This document shows, piece by piece, positions 1-13,200 of a stretch of DNA of 64,000 bases. The DNA is from Diplosphaera chodatii (taxonomy: Eukaryota; Chlorophyta; Trebouxiophyceae; Prasiolales; Stichococcaceae), in NCBI GenBank assembly GCA_032358165.1, contig JAALGY010000033.1, positions 186,001 through 250,000 of the forward strand, in the 5' to 3' direction. Each line of letters opens with the position of its first letter. Position 1 is the first letter of the stretch. Both the position numbers and the translations under genes were made by a program. A model generated the notes under the pieces. That model saw only the letters and a program-made list of their open reading frames with translations. It ran no database searches and was not told the DNA's origin.

Positions 1-579
1 GGGTGCCCCGGACACTGTTGCAGTCGGCGCCGCGGGTGTCGTCGTTGATGGGCACCGACTGGCAGATGATGGGGTGCCGCCCGATGGCGGTGGACCGCGG
101 TTTCACCTGCGACGCAGCGGCATCAGTATACACCTACATCACAGCCCTGCAGCATGAAATGATTTGGAAAATAAATTCATGCAACGTGATGTCAATGGGC
201 TCTGTACTATGATGCACTGCGGGTGTGTTGCACCATCTCATACCGTGACGTTGAAGCGCGCTGCTGTGCCGGCGCCGATGGGCGAGCTGCTGCCGGTCAG
301 CGTGTACGCTTGCGACAGCTTGCTGCTGCCTTTGTTCTGCTCGCCGCACACAATCCGCGTGCGTGCGGGGCCGCCGGGGCAGTGCGAGGCGCTGTCAGCG
401 GTGCTGCCGAACGTCAGCAAGCCGCTCACAAACACCGTGTCAGCTGGCTGAACAAGAGGATTGGGCCTTATGGCCAGGTTGCTGATGGACTGCTGGTAGT
501 CAGCAGCTCCGCACGCGCCCAGACCAGCTGCGGCTGCAGCGACAAGAAGCACATGCAGCCGATGCAGCTGTCGATACAT
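1..579 (-). CDS. Unrecognised secreted protein, 3' part beyond window
   Basis: The first coding exon runs 579-244 and begins MYRQLHRLHVLLVAAAAAGL, a short basic stretch followed by an Ala/Leu core, so it looks like a signal peptide. The exon ends at an ACG|GTATGA donor, and coding resumes at 106 after a GCAG acceptor, in phase 0 (…FNVT|VKPRSTAIG…). The second exon continues off the window at base 1. The mature part holds several cysteines (for example SHCPGG, IVCGEQ, IICQS, ADCNS) and is Ser/Thr/Gly rich, which fits an extracellular or lumenal disulfide-bonded protein. I do not recognise the family. The start is the first Met of the open frame. It lies downstream of the acetyl-CoA carboxylase stop in the same orientation. 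Confidence 0.5.
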
Positions 580-1282
580 TGCGCCACGGTGTCAAGTCAA
601 TATAGCGTTCGCATCTGTGCCCTGCCTCGCACGGCTTCGCGCGGCAAGGTGGAACGCGGGCTTTGTCAGAGCACTTCCTTGTGCTGCGTGATGCGTGTCG
701 CAGTGATCTTGGAAGCCGAAGTGCCGCATCGGAGCTGCCGACTGTTAGGGTTTAGGTGGAAAATTTTTGGCGTGCCTAGCAAGCAGATGCATGGTCTCCT
801 GGGCCCGACATACAGTTGAAGGCATACCTCAAAGGCAGATGCATCAGGTAGGAACTGGGTCAGGAGTGAGTCCAGGGTTACCTGTACGTATAGACTCTTG
901 AACCTCAGCGGGGGTCGCATGGGGAGCGCGCAGGCGCAAGCCCAGGAGACCATAATAACCACTACTTTGCAGTCTGCTTACGGGCTTCGCACCACTCAAA
1001 TACAATGATCGACACTCACTGAGTTCAGCACCGAATGCTTCTCTGACGCATGAAACATGCCACAGCCATCGTTTGTGCGCCATGCTGTGCACATGCTGAC
1101 TTAGCTTTGCGCTTGGTTCAGAAGGGTTCTGCAGACCATTGTCTGCCAATCAATATTCGTCCTGTCTTCTGCAATCCTTTGATGCTTCTGCCAGCTCGCA
1201 GCACGCCACCACGGCAGCCTGGTGGGTGCCCACACACAGCTCCTCTCCATTCTTCAGATGTGGATGCTTGGGCTGGGGGTAA
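580..1282. other. Intergenic: ACC 3' end and promoter of the 1-579 gene
   Basis: No coding exon with the composition of the neighbours is visible. The stretch must hold the 3' UTR of the carboxylase (stop at 1283) and the promoter of the minus-strand gene starting at 579. No TGTAA was found on the minus strand here. A two-unit TTAGGGTTTAGG run at 745-756 is telomere-like but too short to mean anything. Confidence 0.5.
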
Positions 1283-4200
1283 TTAGGGCGAGCGGGCAGG
1301 TGAGGAGTCGCGGCTGCTGTCGCCAAGCCGCCGCACAGGTGGCGCCAGCGCGGCCCGCATCTCGGCCGCCAGCCGCGGGTCCGAGGCCGCCAGCTGCTTC
1401 AGGGCCTCAACTAGGGATGTGGCGCCGTCGTCGGCACCTGTGACAGCAGAAAGCGCAATCTCCCATTGGCAGGAGCAAGCCTGATGGTACCATATGGGAC
1501 GTCATAATTAAAGAATGCATGTGCGTGTTCTGCCAACTTAGAAAAGAGCACCCTCCCTTACCGTGATTTCCTGGCAGCGCCAGCTGCTGCAGTTGCCGCG
1601 CCTTCGCCCTGCCGGCCAGCAATCGCAGCTCGGTCGACACGAAGCCTCTGCCGGCAGCTGATGCCGCCCACTGCAGCACTCGCCTGCAGGCCACGTTCAT
1701 ATGACACATTCGAGTGGGGACAGTAGCTGCTTAGTATGCAGCAAATCATCAGCTGATATGCAAGTCATCAACCATGGCCACTGCGCGCAAGCAGGACACA
1801 TGTTGGGCTGACATGCATCCACAGGCTGTGCCGTCGTTGGCCACCTGTCATCAGCCAGCAGCAGGTCCTGCGGCGTTTTAGCGTCCAGGGTCGCTCCGTT
1901 GACGCTGCTGCCCACGGTGCTGCTGCTATGCTTCGCATCGCTGCCATCGCTGCCGCCGCCGCTGCTGCTGTCACCATCCGCCAGCGCAGCCAGCAGCCAG
2001 CTGCGCAGCAGTGCAGATGCCTGTCCGCGCATGAGCTCAGCGTCCGCCGCTCGGATGCGGCCGATCAAATCCTCCTCCAGCAGCCTGCAGTGCCACAGGT
2101 TGGTGGTTTCGCTAAAGTGGTACTAGATGAACATGCCAAGTCTATGTGCGGCTGATCAGCTCTGGCTCCAGTCATGTCATGATGCTATTGTGCCAATGCA
2201 GACTGCACTCATGTACATTGCCACGGATAGCTCGTGACCCTGATCACAAGCTGCAGCCAGGCATGTAATGGGTGAAGTCTGTTGCAGTCCAGCATTGAAA
2301 GGCACATGAACACAGTTGGCACCTTCTGCTGTTGCACTGTAAACCTTGAGCAGAGACAGGTAGGATGTGCAAGGAACATCCACACAAACTGTATGTCTTT
2401 TTCACACAATCATTTTTCCTCCTGATCACTTTGCCAAGCCTCAAACAGGCCTCGCACCTCCTGCGCAGCCGCAGCACAAAGAAGGCGCGCGCCTGCCGCC
2501 AGGGCACGATGCCGCGCAGCACCCCCACCGCCAGCATCCGCGCCGGCGTGTCGTGCATCGCCGCATACGCCACCGCCACCTGCGCACGTGCTGTAGTCGA
2601 TTGCACAGGTGTATGGCGCCAGGTGCATGCTTGGCCACAAGGAATGCAGGGGGCCCCACCAGATCACCTGCAGAATGTACATGGCCTGTGTGTATTTTGC
2701 AACACGGACGGCGCACCTGGCGGTACACCGGCAGCAGCGCCTCCTCGCGCGCCTTGACAGCGGCCTCCCACCCTGCACCGGCCTCCTCCTGTACATGTAT
2801 GCCTCAGCAGTCACGCATTACTCTTTTGCAGAACCTTCCCGCTGCTGCCCACAGCCGGTGCTTGCGACATGTATCAGGTCACACATGTTTCAAGCCAACT
2901 GTTCATGTTCATGTTCCAAGTTAACAGCCAACCGCCAACAGCCAACTGCTCGGCGAGCAAGTCTACCAGCAACTTAGCACAGCCAATGCATAGACCTGTT
3001 GCGAGTCATGGCCTGCAGCATGCCCGTGAGTGACTTTTTCCAGACCGATGCCAGTATGACAACAGGCTGCAAAAGTCACTGATTTGCAGGCTGCAGTGGC
3101 CCATGCGACCGCATTGCTATTCCGCAGACTGTGTTGTTTGACCCCCGCAGGATTTACAGTTTGCCGTAGTGAGTATCGTCCGCACTCTGGACAGACCGTG
3201 AATGAATTCCGGCTCAGAGCCCACCTTGAGGCTGCGGATGACGGGGTCGAGGCGCGCCATGGCGCCCCGCAGCTCGGGCGCCCGGAACTTGATCTCCACC
3301 ATGCCCTCCGGCTCCAGCACCCCGCCCCGCGCCCCCGTGTCCGCATACATCTCCACCTGCTGGCAGTGTCCTCACATGTCACCTGTACTATACGTGTACG
3401 TTCAAACGACGGCTGTGTGTGAACGCACTCAATTGCAGTAGGTGTTTTTGGCCGCCGGCAATGCAGCCTGAGAAGTAGCTGGGCTTCAGACATCAGGTTG
3501 AAGCATGACCACCATCGCAGTGATCACAGGACATTCGGCTAAACGAACCTCTTAGCGAATAGAAGGACAGGCTGTCTGCTGAGGTGGAAGTCAAGCCACC
3601 TGGTTGGAGTTGATGGCGGAGTCGATGACGACCCAGGCGCCGCCCCGCACCTCCGCCCCCGGCGGCAGGTACACAAAGACGGGCCGCCGGTACGTCCGCA
3701 GCGCATCCACAATCAGGGAGCCCGCCTGATAGCAAAGTCCCATATTGTCAGATGGTCTGGCTCTATCCCCACAACGACTCAACGGCGGGTAGGACGACAC
3801 TATGCAAGGCAGCAGAGTTGCAAGCAGACTATCACTGACTTGCAGTTCAGATGCTCTCATACTGCTTTTTGTCGTTCATAGCATGGTAAAAATTGAGTGA
3901 TGGCACATACCTGCAGAACGCCCTCAAACAGGTCCCGCTGTCCGCCGCTGAAGCCGCGCCAGTTGGCCAGCACGAACAGCGGCAGGCCCTCCGCATCGAA
4001 CTCCTGCATCGCCGCCGCCGTCTTGGCCGCCGAGTCGGGGAACCACACCTGGCCCGCCTGCATAAACAGCACAGCAACACATGATGATCCGAGCACAACT
4101 GCTCCGTTCACAGTGAGAAGCAAAGACTGGTGACAGTAGCCCTTATATTTGAAGGCTTGGGCAGTAGAGTCAGGGCTATATTATTGAGCCTGCATCAGTT

Positions 4201-7200
4201 GCCCACATATGGTGTGGCCATTCGCACACAGATTTGCAGGATGATGGGCTGGTTCCCAGGCCAAAGTCCGCATACTGTCGGCGAGTGGACACTCCAGTGA
4301 TGGGTTGATACATGCCGGCTTCGGCACCAGCATGGAAACGGGCAACAGGCACAACAGCCAGCTGTTCCCCGCAATAAGGTCTCCAGTTGTTACTCTTGAT
4401 CAGAGCCCGAAGAGCGCAATGGAGCAACATTGCTGGCGCGCCTGGGGAATGATGCGCTCGGAGGAGTCGGGCATCCCGGGGTCCGCCGGCACTTGGAGCA
4501 TCACGGTCGCCGACTCCACGGCAATCACGCCCACTGGTGTGCCGCCCAGCCTCGCACGGCCTGTGGCCACCACGCATATAGTCAGCCTGCGTCATTTCCA
4601 TCGCAGCTGATCTGTCACGATCTACACATATCAAGGGGTCAACTATATCATTCCTTGCAGTTGAAGCATGTAGCATGATGGCAAAGCCTGCTTGCTGCCC
4701 TGCGCCCTACCAGCTGCAGCTGCTAGCAAAGTTTTCCATCACCACACCTGACGACATCAGAAATCTTGATATATGTAAGCCTAGTCAAGTGCCTTACCTG
4801 TGATGACGGTGCGCGCCCAGCCCGCCTGCGCCTCCACCCAGCTCCCACGATCGAAGAGGCCGGACTGCCACTCCGGCGCCGGTTCCTCCACTGCTTCAGC
4901 CCCTGCAGCTGCGGCGCCAATGGCAGGCGCGGTGCGGCCCGCAATCGCGAGCCTTGCGTCCAGGCGCCCATCTGCAGTGGCACGCCTGATCCTGTCAGTA
5001 CAGATGTGGCATGATGCACTGTCGACCAATATCTGGTGCCGGCTGCAGTTGCATGCCATGGTGGGAACAGTACCCTCGTCCCAACCACTTCATGCGGATT
5101 GATAACAGTAACCTTGCACGTGTGCATCCCTTTGCAATCCCACACGATATGAGGTCAATGTGGTTCGCTTTTCAGGCTGTTTCAGGCTTCCTTATGTGCA
5201 TTCCCGCTGTACTGCCACGCCAGTATGTAAAAAACGCTTGTCGCTTTAGAGCGACGTGCTCCGCAAGAAGCATAGCAGAACAGCAGGGGCACGCAAGCCG
5301 GCTTTAGAGAGCCTGAGAGTCTTTGCGCACAGCATCAACGACTTGCAGGCATGTTGACACACTGCCGTCTACACACACATGCTGTCTGTCGGGCCTAGGC
5401 TGATGCTGCACGGTCTGCTGCAGTTAAGACAAGCCAAAGGGCAGAAAGAATGATAGCAATTGTAGGCATTGCTGCACTGCCCTAGGTGTGCAGTGTGTGT
5501 CGCTGTGGCGGGTGTGAAAACGATAATTGCGCACCCTGCGCGGGCGAGACGGTGACGGGGCGGTCGGCGGGGTCGGCGGTGGGCAGCAGCGGCAGCGGGC
5601 CGCCCAGCGTGGCCGGCACGAAGGCGAGCCACTGCAGCACCGCGCGCACCCCCTCCAGGTCGTCCGCCACTACCTGGTGCGACACGCCGTTCGCCGCCAT
5701 GACCTGTCCGTTTGAGAGACATGCGGTTCAGCGGGGGCATCCGCTTTACCTTGTTGGCCAGCAACTGTGGCACAGGCAGGACTTCTGCAGGTCGTCTGCT
5801 TATCCAGCCTACTCGGCTTCCACAGCAGCCGCGCTGGGTCAGCTGCTGCTGCTGTGGAAGCATGCATGTGACAGATGAGCTGACTTCTTCAATGTGTGGC
5901 AGCTGATGCCCGACATGCAGAAGTCTGCTTTATGCACTGCCAGATTGTACAGCCACACACTGTAAAACCTTTAAGGTTTGCACTGCATCTGCTGTGCTGA
6001 GCAGCGGGCGGAACCTCAGGGTGTACTGACTCACCTTGGGGCCGCCCAGCTGCAGGTGCGAGGTGTACACCTCCCGCCCCAGCAGCTTGTTGAGCGCCGC
6101 GTAGCCGGTGAGGATGATGGGCTGGTCCGCCCGCTGCACCACGCGCCGGCCCAGGCGCGCCAGGTACGCGCCGATGCCGACGGTCCGGCCGCTCACCAGC
6201 GTGACCGTGAAGCCCTGCATCGGATGCACCACGACATAACATTCTGGACCGTAAATCAGACTGAAGTATAATGATGTGGGAGGCGGCCCCTAGCAGGACC
6301 CTTCGTCACAGGTGTACTGCCATTGGTGATGCCCCACACTGCGCCCACTCAGGCGCCTCGTAGATGCGGAGGACGATGCCAGACGTCTTCCAAATGTCCT
6401 CCGCAAGAGTCAGCCTGCCCAGTGGACGCATGGGGATAGGGAAAGCAGAAAAGATTCAAGGCACCACAACCGACTGACGCCTGTCGCAGCTCCTAGTACC
6501 CTGGTCATGCGATGAGTCGTGCGCCGAACGCTTATAGAGCATCCGACGCTCTGACTCGCCTCTACCGCACCAATGTCCTGACTGCTCAGAGCTTCGACCT
6601 GGGACGCTTTCGACCTGGGACTAAGACCCGGTCACCTCAGCAAAGGCGCGGTTGTAGGCGGAGGCGATGGCGCCGCTGCCCGACAGGCACTCCACGCCGA
6701 GGCCCTCCTCAGCGCCGATGACATCACTCAAGCGCCAGCGCGCCTCGCCATTGGAACCCTGGACCTGCTCCGCCTGCAGAGCACTCCCGACTGTTCTGAT
6801 CTCTCGTCTGGGATGCAACGAAATGGCATGTGCGGATTAGCGATATGGGCTTACCTGGTTTTGCTTGCAAGCAGTGTGGCTCTGGCACAGGACCTCATGC
6901 CCCCATCTGCCAATGCTACTGGTGTGGTGAGCAGCTGACAGTGGCTGCGGTAATGATGCTGCCTCATTGGGGACATTGCACAAGACAGCCACGCAAAGTG
7001 CATGTTCTGGTCGGGTCGTCGACCGTCACAACCTACCTGCAAGGTGGGGCGCTGACTCTTGGACGTCAGGCGGGCATGATCAGCGTCAGTGAGGTAGAGG
7101 TACTGGAAGCCTTTGGCTGGGTCATTGGGGTCCTGCCACTCAACCTGCAGGGGAACAGAGCATCAAAAGTGTCATTCAAGGGCGAAATCAGGAGCCTATG

Positions 7201-10200
7201 CTGCTCCTGTCTACCATATCCCCTTGACCTGGCACCTAGGGTGCAGTCATTCAGCAGGCGCAAGTCACACAATGCAGCCATGGCACCTGCAGGCAGGCCT
7301 TGATCTCTGACGCCAGGCCCACACGCGCCCCAGAGTTTGCTGCCAGGTACACCAGCGGCAGCCTCTGCTGCAGGGCGTACACCGTCATCGCATGGAACAC
7401 AGCGTCCTCCCGCGGCCCAAAGGACCCAGAGTTGTAGGTGATGTCGTTTGCGATGGCCACCACCTGTGGCAGCAAGGAAGCTTCGTCGGTACTGTGCACA
7501 GCCTTGCAATTACAGCAGCACGGTTTGCCACCGTGCACATAAGCATCGTGCACATAAGCATTGGTGAGATCCGTAACAAACATCTCACCTCCCTGCCACC
7601 AGGGCACTCTGGCGTCCGCAGCGCAAGCCGCCAGGCGACTATGCCCACGTCGTTGCCGCCAATGGGCCGGTCCACAGGAGTAACAGTCCAGGGGGCACGA
7701 GCATCCTCTGTGGGCGCAGCGCACAGCTCCTGCAGGCCGATCAGTGGACCTGGCGGCGGGACAGAGTCGGGCTCTCCAGCAGCTGCCCGAGCGTCCCACG
7801 CCTGCCGCAGCGCATTGCCAAACACCGAGGGGAAGTCATAGCAGAAGGTGGTCTTGTGCCGCCGCGCCGCCAGCCGCTTCCGCTGCAGGGCCTCCAGCGG
7901 CAGGTAGGGCGCCAGGATGGGGAAACCCGCCAGCGCGCCTGCCAATGGACATGAAGAGACGGTGAAAAGGGGCCCAGTTGCAGTGCAGCAGCATCTTCAC
8001 GCGACCTGCAATGGACCTGCACCCACCCTGTGGTACATCTGTGGTGGATCTGGGCAACACAGAATCACCTGAGCTGCGGCAAGAAATCACAACGCAACAC
8101 AGATGATCCTTGGCCCCAGAACCACACAGACTGAGGCCTTTGATTGCAGAATGAGCACCGTCACTTTTGGGATCGTGCAAGCGCTCAGACGCTAAGGTGA
8201 GCAGAGAGCAGGAAGCTTGCATACCTGGGCCGCTGGCCTGTGCGTGTCCGGCGCTGGCGAGGCTGCTAATGCTGCTGCTGCTGATGGCGCCGGGGATGCC
8301 GCCCAAGCCGCCGATTGCCGAGGTGCTGCCGCTTGCTGTGAGGCCGTGAGGCGCTGCATACAGCAGCTGTGCTGATCCATCAGCGGGGCGCTCCAGGTAT
8401 ACAGCCACATGGTCCTCGCCACTCTCGTGCCCTGCAGGTGATATGATATAAGTAGGGACTTGGCCGACAGCAATGCCAACAGCGACTGCCCTATCAGCTT
8501 CCGACTGTTACAGTCACGCATAGGTGGCACAAAGTGCAGAGCACCCCTGCATGTGCTTGCAGCTGCAGATTTAACCCTGGATGAATCACAGTTTCTGGGT
8601 ATACCTGTGGGTGAGGACGCCACGATGCGCCAGGCGCCGCCGCCGGCGATGCGCAGCCGCGCCTCCCACTGCGCGACGGCAGCACGCCTCAGCAGGGGCC
8701 CTGCTCGGGCAGCAATCCCCGCCGCCGCAGCCCTGCACAAGCACATATGTCGGATACAGCAATCATCTAGGCGCATCTGCAGGTTTAGAGGTGGGGTTGC
8801 CGTGCTCTTGCAAAAATATGGTCAGCATGTAAACGACGCACGACAGGTGTCCGTGCCACATCGCAACAGCTGCAGCAGACTGGCGGAGAGTGGCATCAGC
8901 TGTGCTAGCTTGTGCAGCTACAGTGATTCCACTGCCTGCTAGGCACTGCTGCAGCACTGCAGCACGCCGATATACTGGTCGCATGCCAGAATGACCCCAC
9001 AAATTCACAGCGTCTCATGAAGCCGCAGTGCACCTCAGGTCCCCAGCAATTGCAGACTCGTCCGCCTGCGCATGCGATGGCAGCGCCGGCAGGACAGCCA
9101 GGTACACATGCGTCCAGTCCGCCCGTGTGCCGCCCTGGTTGCCTGCACATGTTGCTGAACTGCTGCTTGAGCAGTCAAACAGTTGCCCTATACAGATTTG
9201 CCACGTCCACATGGGTCTTGGCAGCCATGCCAACGCTGGACCACTGTGTGTCCCCAGCTGTCTTCCTACCTTGTCCAGCAGAGGCGCGCTCAATATTAGA
9301 CATTGCCGCTTTCACCGCCGGCTCCAGCGCCTCCAGGGCTGCGGCCGCTGCTGAGCGAGCGTCGCCGGCGCGGACTGCCGACTGGAACTTCAGCTGCGGC
9401 AGTTGGCGCACGGCGCCCCTGCGGCAGCACTCGTCGCCGCTAGTCACTATGTTTATGTGCTGTGGCCGCACCTCCTCCCTCTGCCAGTTGCTCTCCTACT
9501 ATGTTTGCTGATCTGCTGACAACGATGCGATGCTGTACAATTGCCGACACGTTTGCCGACGAATCAGACACCGTTGTACGTGGCCATCGATGCTTTGGAG
9601 TGTACCAACCTGAGGAAGACGCGCTTCAGGGCGATGCTGTGTGTGTCCGCACGCTCGGAAAAGGCCCACAGGTGGTTCTGCCGGTTGCGCGACGGCTCAT
9701 ATGTCGCGCCCTTGCCGCTGCCAGGCAGCTTACGCAGCTCCAGCAGCTCTGCGCAAAACAGCGATTATGGTTGGATACGGCTGCTGTCGACACGGCTCAG
9801 GTATGCACCCTGCCTCTGTGCGGCTGCATGCAGCTTGAGGCAGTTCTGATGATATGCAGGTCACTATATGGGGCCTGTCATCAGAGCAGGAGTACCCAAG
9901 TACTGCACAGCATATTGAACGTATCACACCTGCAACTGGCGGCTCGACAGCACGCAGCAAGGGGTCAGCAACAAAGGCGCCTGCCTTCGCGTCCCAGCAT
10001 ACTCCGGAGCGTAGAGGCCCAAGCCGCGGGTGGTTTGCCACTACACTGACGCAGGTGAAACCTGCATATAGCAATGCGATGTGCTTACCAGCAGCACTGC
10101 TCAGAAGGCAGGATATCAAGTGGTTTTGCTGCTCATCATGGACAGCTGGGTGTCTGGAGGTTGGCAGTAACCATGCAGCATGTTGTAGGTACAAGAATTC

Positions 10201-13200
10201 CCACCTGCACTCCTGAAAGCGTCAGCCGATGCAGCCACCTCCCAGGCAGCCGCTGACTCGACATCGGCCGCGCCTGTCATCATGACGCCCGCAGCCGCAT
10301 TGGCAGCTGAGGGCGAGCCTGCATTGAGATCCAGGTCGTAAAGGTAGCTGCATGATGGCCAATGTCAGACTACTCTCCACCAATAATGTGCAGCTGCAGT
10401 GCGGCTGGTGTATGATCCGCTGGAGGATGCGCACCTGTTGATGAGGCACGCGGCCTTGCAGCAGCTGATGCTGACAGCTTCAGCGCTGCAGCGCCCGGAG
10501 TCGTGAGCGCTACATGCAGCGTGCCAGCCGGCAGCTGCGCTTGGCCTGCATTCCCATTCAGAGGCCAATCACTTTGCTGTGCTGCCTGACGGATGCAAGG
10601 AGGGCAACAGAGGGATAGGCCCGCTTTGGTGTACAGTTGTCAAGACCCTACTGTTCTAATCAGCTGCGGGAATGACACCCCACCTGACTGGCGGATGGCG
10701 GCGGTCAGTGAGTTCAGCGCTGCTGGAACATCAGCCAGGCTGGGCACCAGCAGTGCGGCGCCCAATGTCAACTGGGTATGCCCTGCAGCGTGGCTGCCGT
10801 TGCCATCAGTCCTGGTGCCGGTGGCGCTCCCGTGGGGACTCGTGTATGTGAACAGCGCACAGCGGCAGCCGCCTCCACCCAGCTGCAGCGTGGGTTCCTT
10901 GGCCAGGAATGGGAAGTAGCTGCGGCGGAGGTATGTTGTCAGCGCCCGGCCCTGAGGAACAAGCATCACAGGCATGTGTTGCTGTGTGAGCCACTGGTTG
11001 TCCAAGTCGCACAAAGGTGTGCAGACTGTATCAGTCCCTTGCCATGCATCGGTCCCTCACGTGCACACGGTGCAACAGCCCTTGTGCCACTTGGAACTTA
11101 CCTGCAGCACAGGGTCCATGTGAACCAGCAGGGAGGCCAGGGCGTCCTCCACAGCCGCAGGCGCCTCCACAAGCATCGCCTGTGCGGGCAGACATCGTGT
11201 CAGCAGACGGATCAAGTCGAACCAAGATCAGCAGGTCGCCTGCAAACAGAACCTGTTGATGCCCGCAAATGCCAAGGCAGGACATGCATACTGGCTACTC
11301 TCTGCCAAGATCCTTATCAGATGCAGGGCATGTGCATGTTGATGGACCTGCGTTGACTGAAAGTGCCAGTAGCACCAACACATAAAATGCACTCTGGCAT
11401 ACGATACATCAGAATGCACATGCTCAATCTGATATGGTGCACCATCTTGGACTCTGCAGCGGCCGCTTGCGCCGCCGGTCCAGCGGTGCTGAGGCGCCGG
11501 CCGCCGCGGGGAGGGGACCCGGCCCCGAGCCCGCTGTACAGTCCCTCCACAACCGTCATGCGCCGACCCTGCACATTGTGGACTGACACACGAGCTGGCC
11601 AACTCTGTGTAGAAGCCTGCACACTCTCCACAGGCTCGAACACAAGCGCATGCCAGACAAATGTGCAGATTGGGAGCTGCAGCAGAGCCTCACATCTGGG
11701 GGGCTGCTGCCGGGGGTGAACACGGCGTCGCCAGCGACCAGCTCCGCAAAGTCGCCGCTGAACATGTCCAGGCCGGACAGCGCGCGGGCCGCCACCGCGC
11801 GCAGCTCGCCCAGCAGGCTGCGCTCAAGCAGACGGCCGGCGTGACCCGCCACCTCAGCAGTCGCGGCGCCTGCACAGCCAGTCATCAACGACGATGTTGC
11901 TGGTCGATGTTGCTGAATGTTCTTCCTGCGGTCTGCATACGCAGGCCGCCACCGCTGCATGGAGCTGGACACTGCATCTCGGCAGTCCGGCAGTCGGTGC
12001 AGGCATTTCGCCGCGAGATCCGGCCATCTCAGCCCACAGCTCCAGGCTCTGAATCAGCAGCAGGTTCTCATACATCACAAGCAAACTGCCAGTGCACTGC
12101 ATGCTCACCCTGCAGCGCCGCCAGCCGCCGCAGCACCTGGCGGTAGTCCTCGGGGGCGGGCTCCACCAGCGCCGCCAGCAGCCGGCCCACCAGCTGCGCC
12201 GCCAGCGGGGCGCCCTGGTGCGCGACCACGATGCCCAGCACCTCGTCCAGCTTGTCCGTGTGCTCCTGCAGGGTGGCGCACGCGGCGTCAGGCAGACGGT
12301 GCCAGGAACAGCACGAAAACCGAGCAGAGGTTGCAAGATCAGTGGACTGGTGTGTCGTTGACTCATGTGCGCCCATGCTGCATGAGAGTGTGCTAACAGC
12401 TGCCACCATTCTGGTGCAACATAGCAATGCAGATGGTGTACACAGACGTCCCGTTCCAAACGGCGATGGCATGGACTATGCAGCATTCGAGGGAATGCAC
12501 CAGCATACCCGGCGAAGAGCATCGATGACCTCCTGCTCCGTCGGGGCCCCTGAAAACTGCTCCTCAGTCGCCAGGAATGCTTCCAGCAGCTGCGCACACA
12601 GCAGTAGCATAAGATCAGTGCCATTCACTGTGCAAGCTGTTCAGGACATTACATGGACTGGAAACCATTTGGGCATAGCAAGGTTGGATCGTGCAGCTGT
12701 AACTGTTACATGGTAGTTGTGACACATACGGCTTGTGAACTCAAGCCTGATCTCGTAACGCTGCAGCAGGAGAGGTATAGCGCTACCAGCTGAGAGCAAC
12801 CATCCAGAAGCCGAACCCCATTGCTTGACACAATCCAGTCTGTGCATTTGCCGCATACGCTCCATGCAGTTGCAGCTGGCATCCCCATATTGATGCAATT
12901 CCCGAGGCCTATTGCAGGGCTGACAGTCGGGCGACCAGCTGTGAGGCCTTCGGTGGGTGTGGACCTGGAGGGCAATGTGGCGGGCGTACGCGGCAGGGCC
13001 GCCCGCGTGCGGCTCGGCCGCGGCGCGCAGCGGCGCCAGCGTCCCCGCCAGCGCTGCCCGCTCCTTCTCGGGCGCCGCCTGCGGTGTGCGACACACCATT
13101 ACTCACAGCTGCAGCACACTGCCTCGAGTTGGTGCCATCTCAGTGACCACCCAGGCATGCACTGCGCTGATGAGCTGAAGCATTGAATCAGGCTGAGTGG

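Noticed and set aside
745..756. TTAGGGTTTAGG telomere-like run
   Set aside because: Only about two units and embedded between genes, so it occurs easily by chance.
6350..6410. Possible extra ACC exon ([20 protein letters not shown])
   Set aside because: The flanking exons join directly into the conserved carboxyltransferase sequence (…[19 protein letters not shown]), leaving no place for it.
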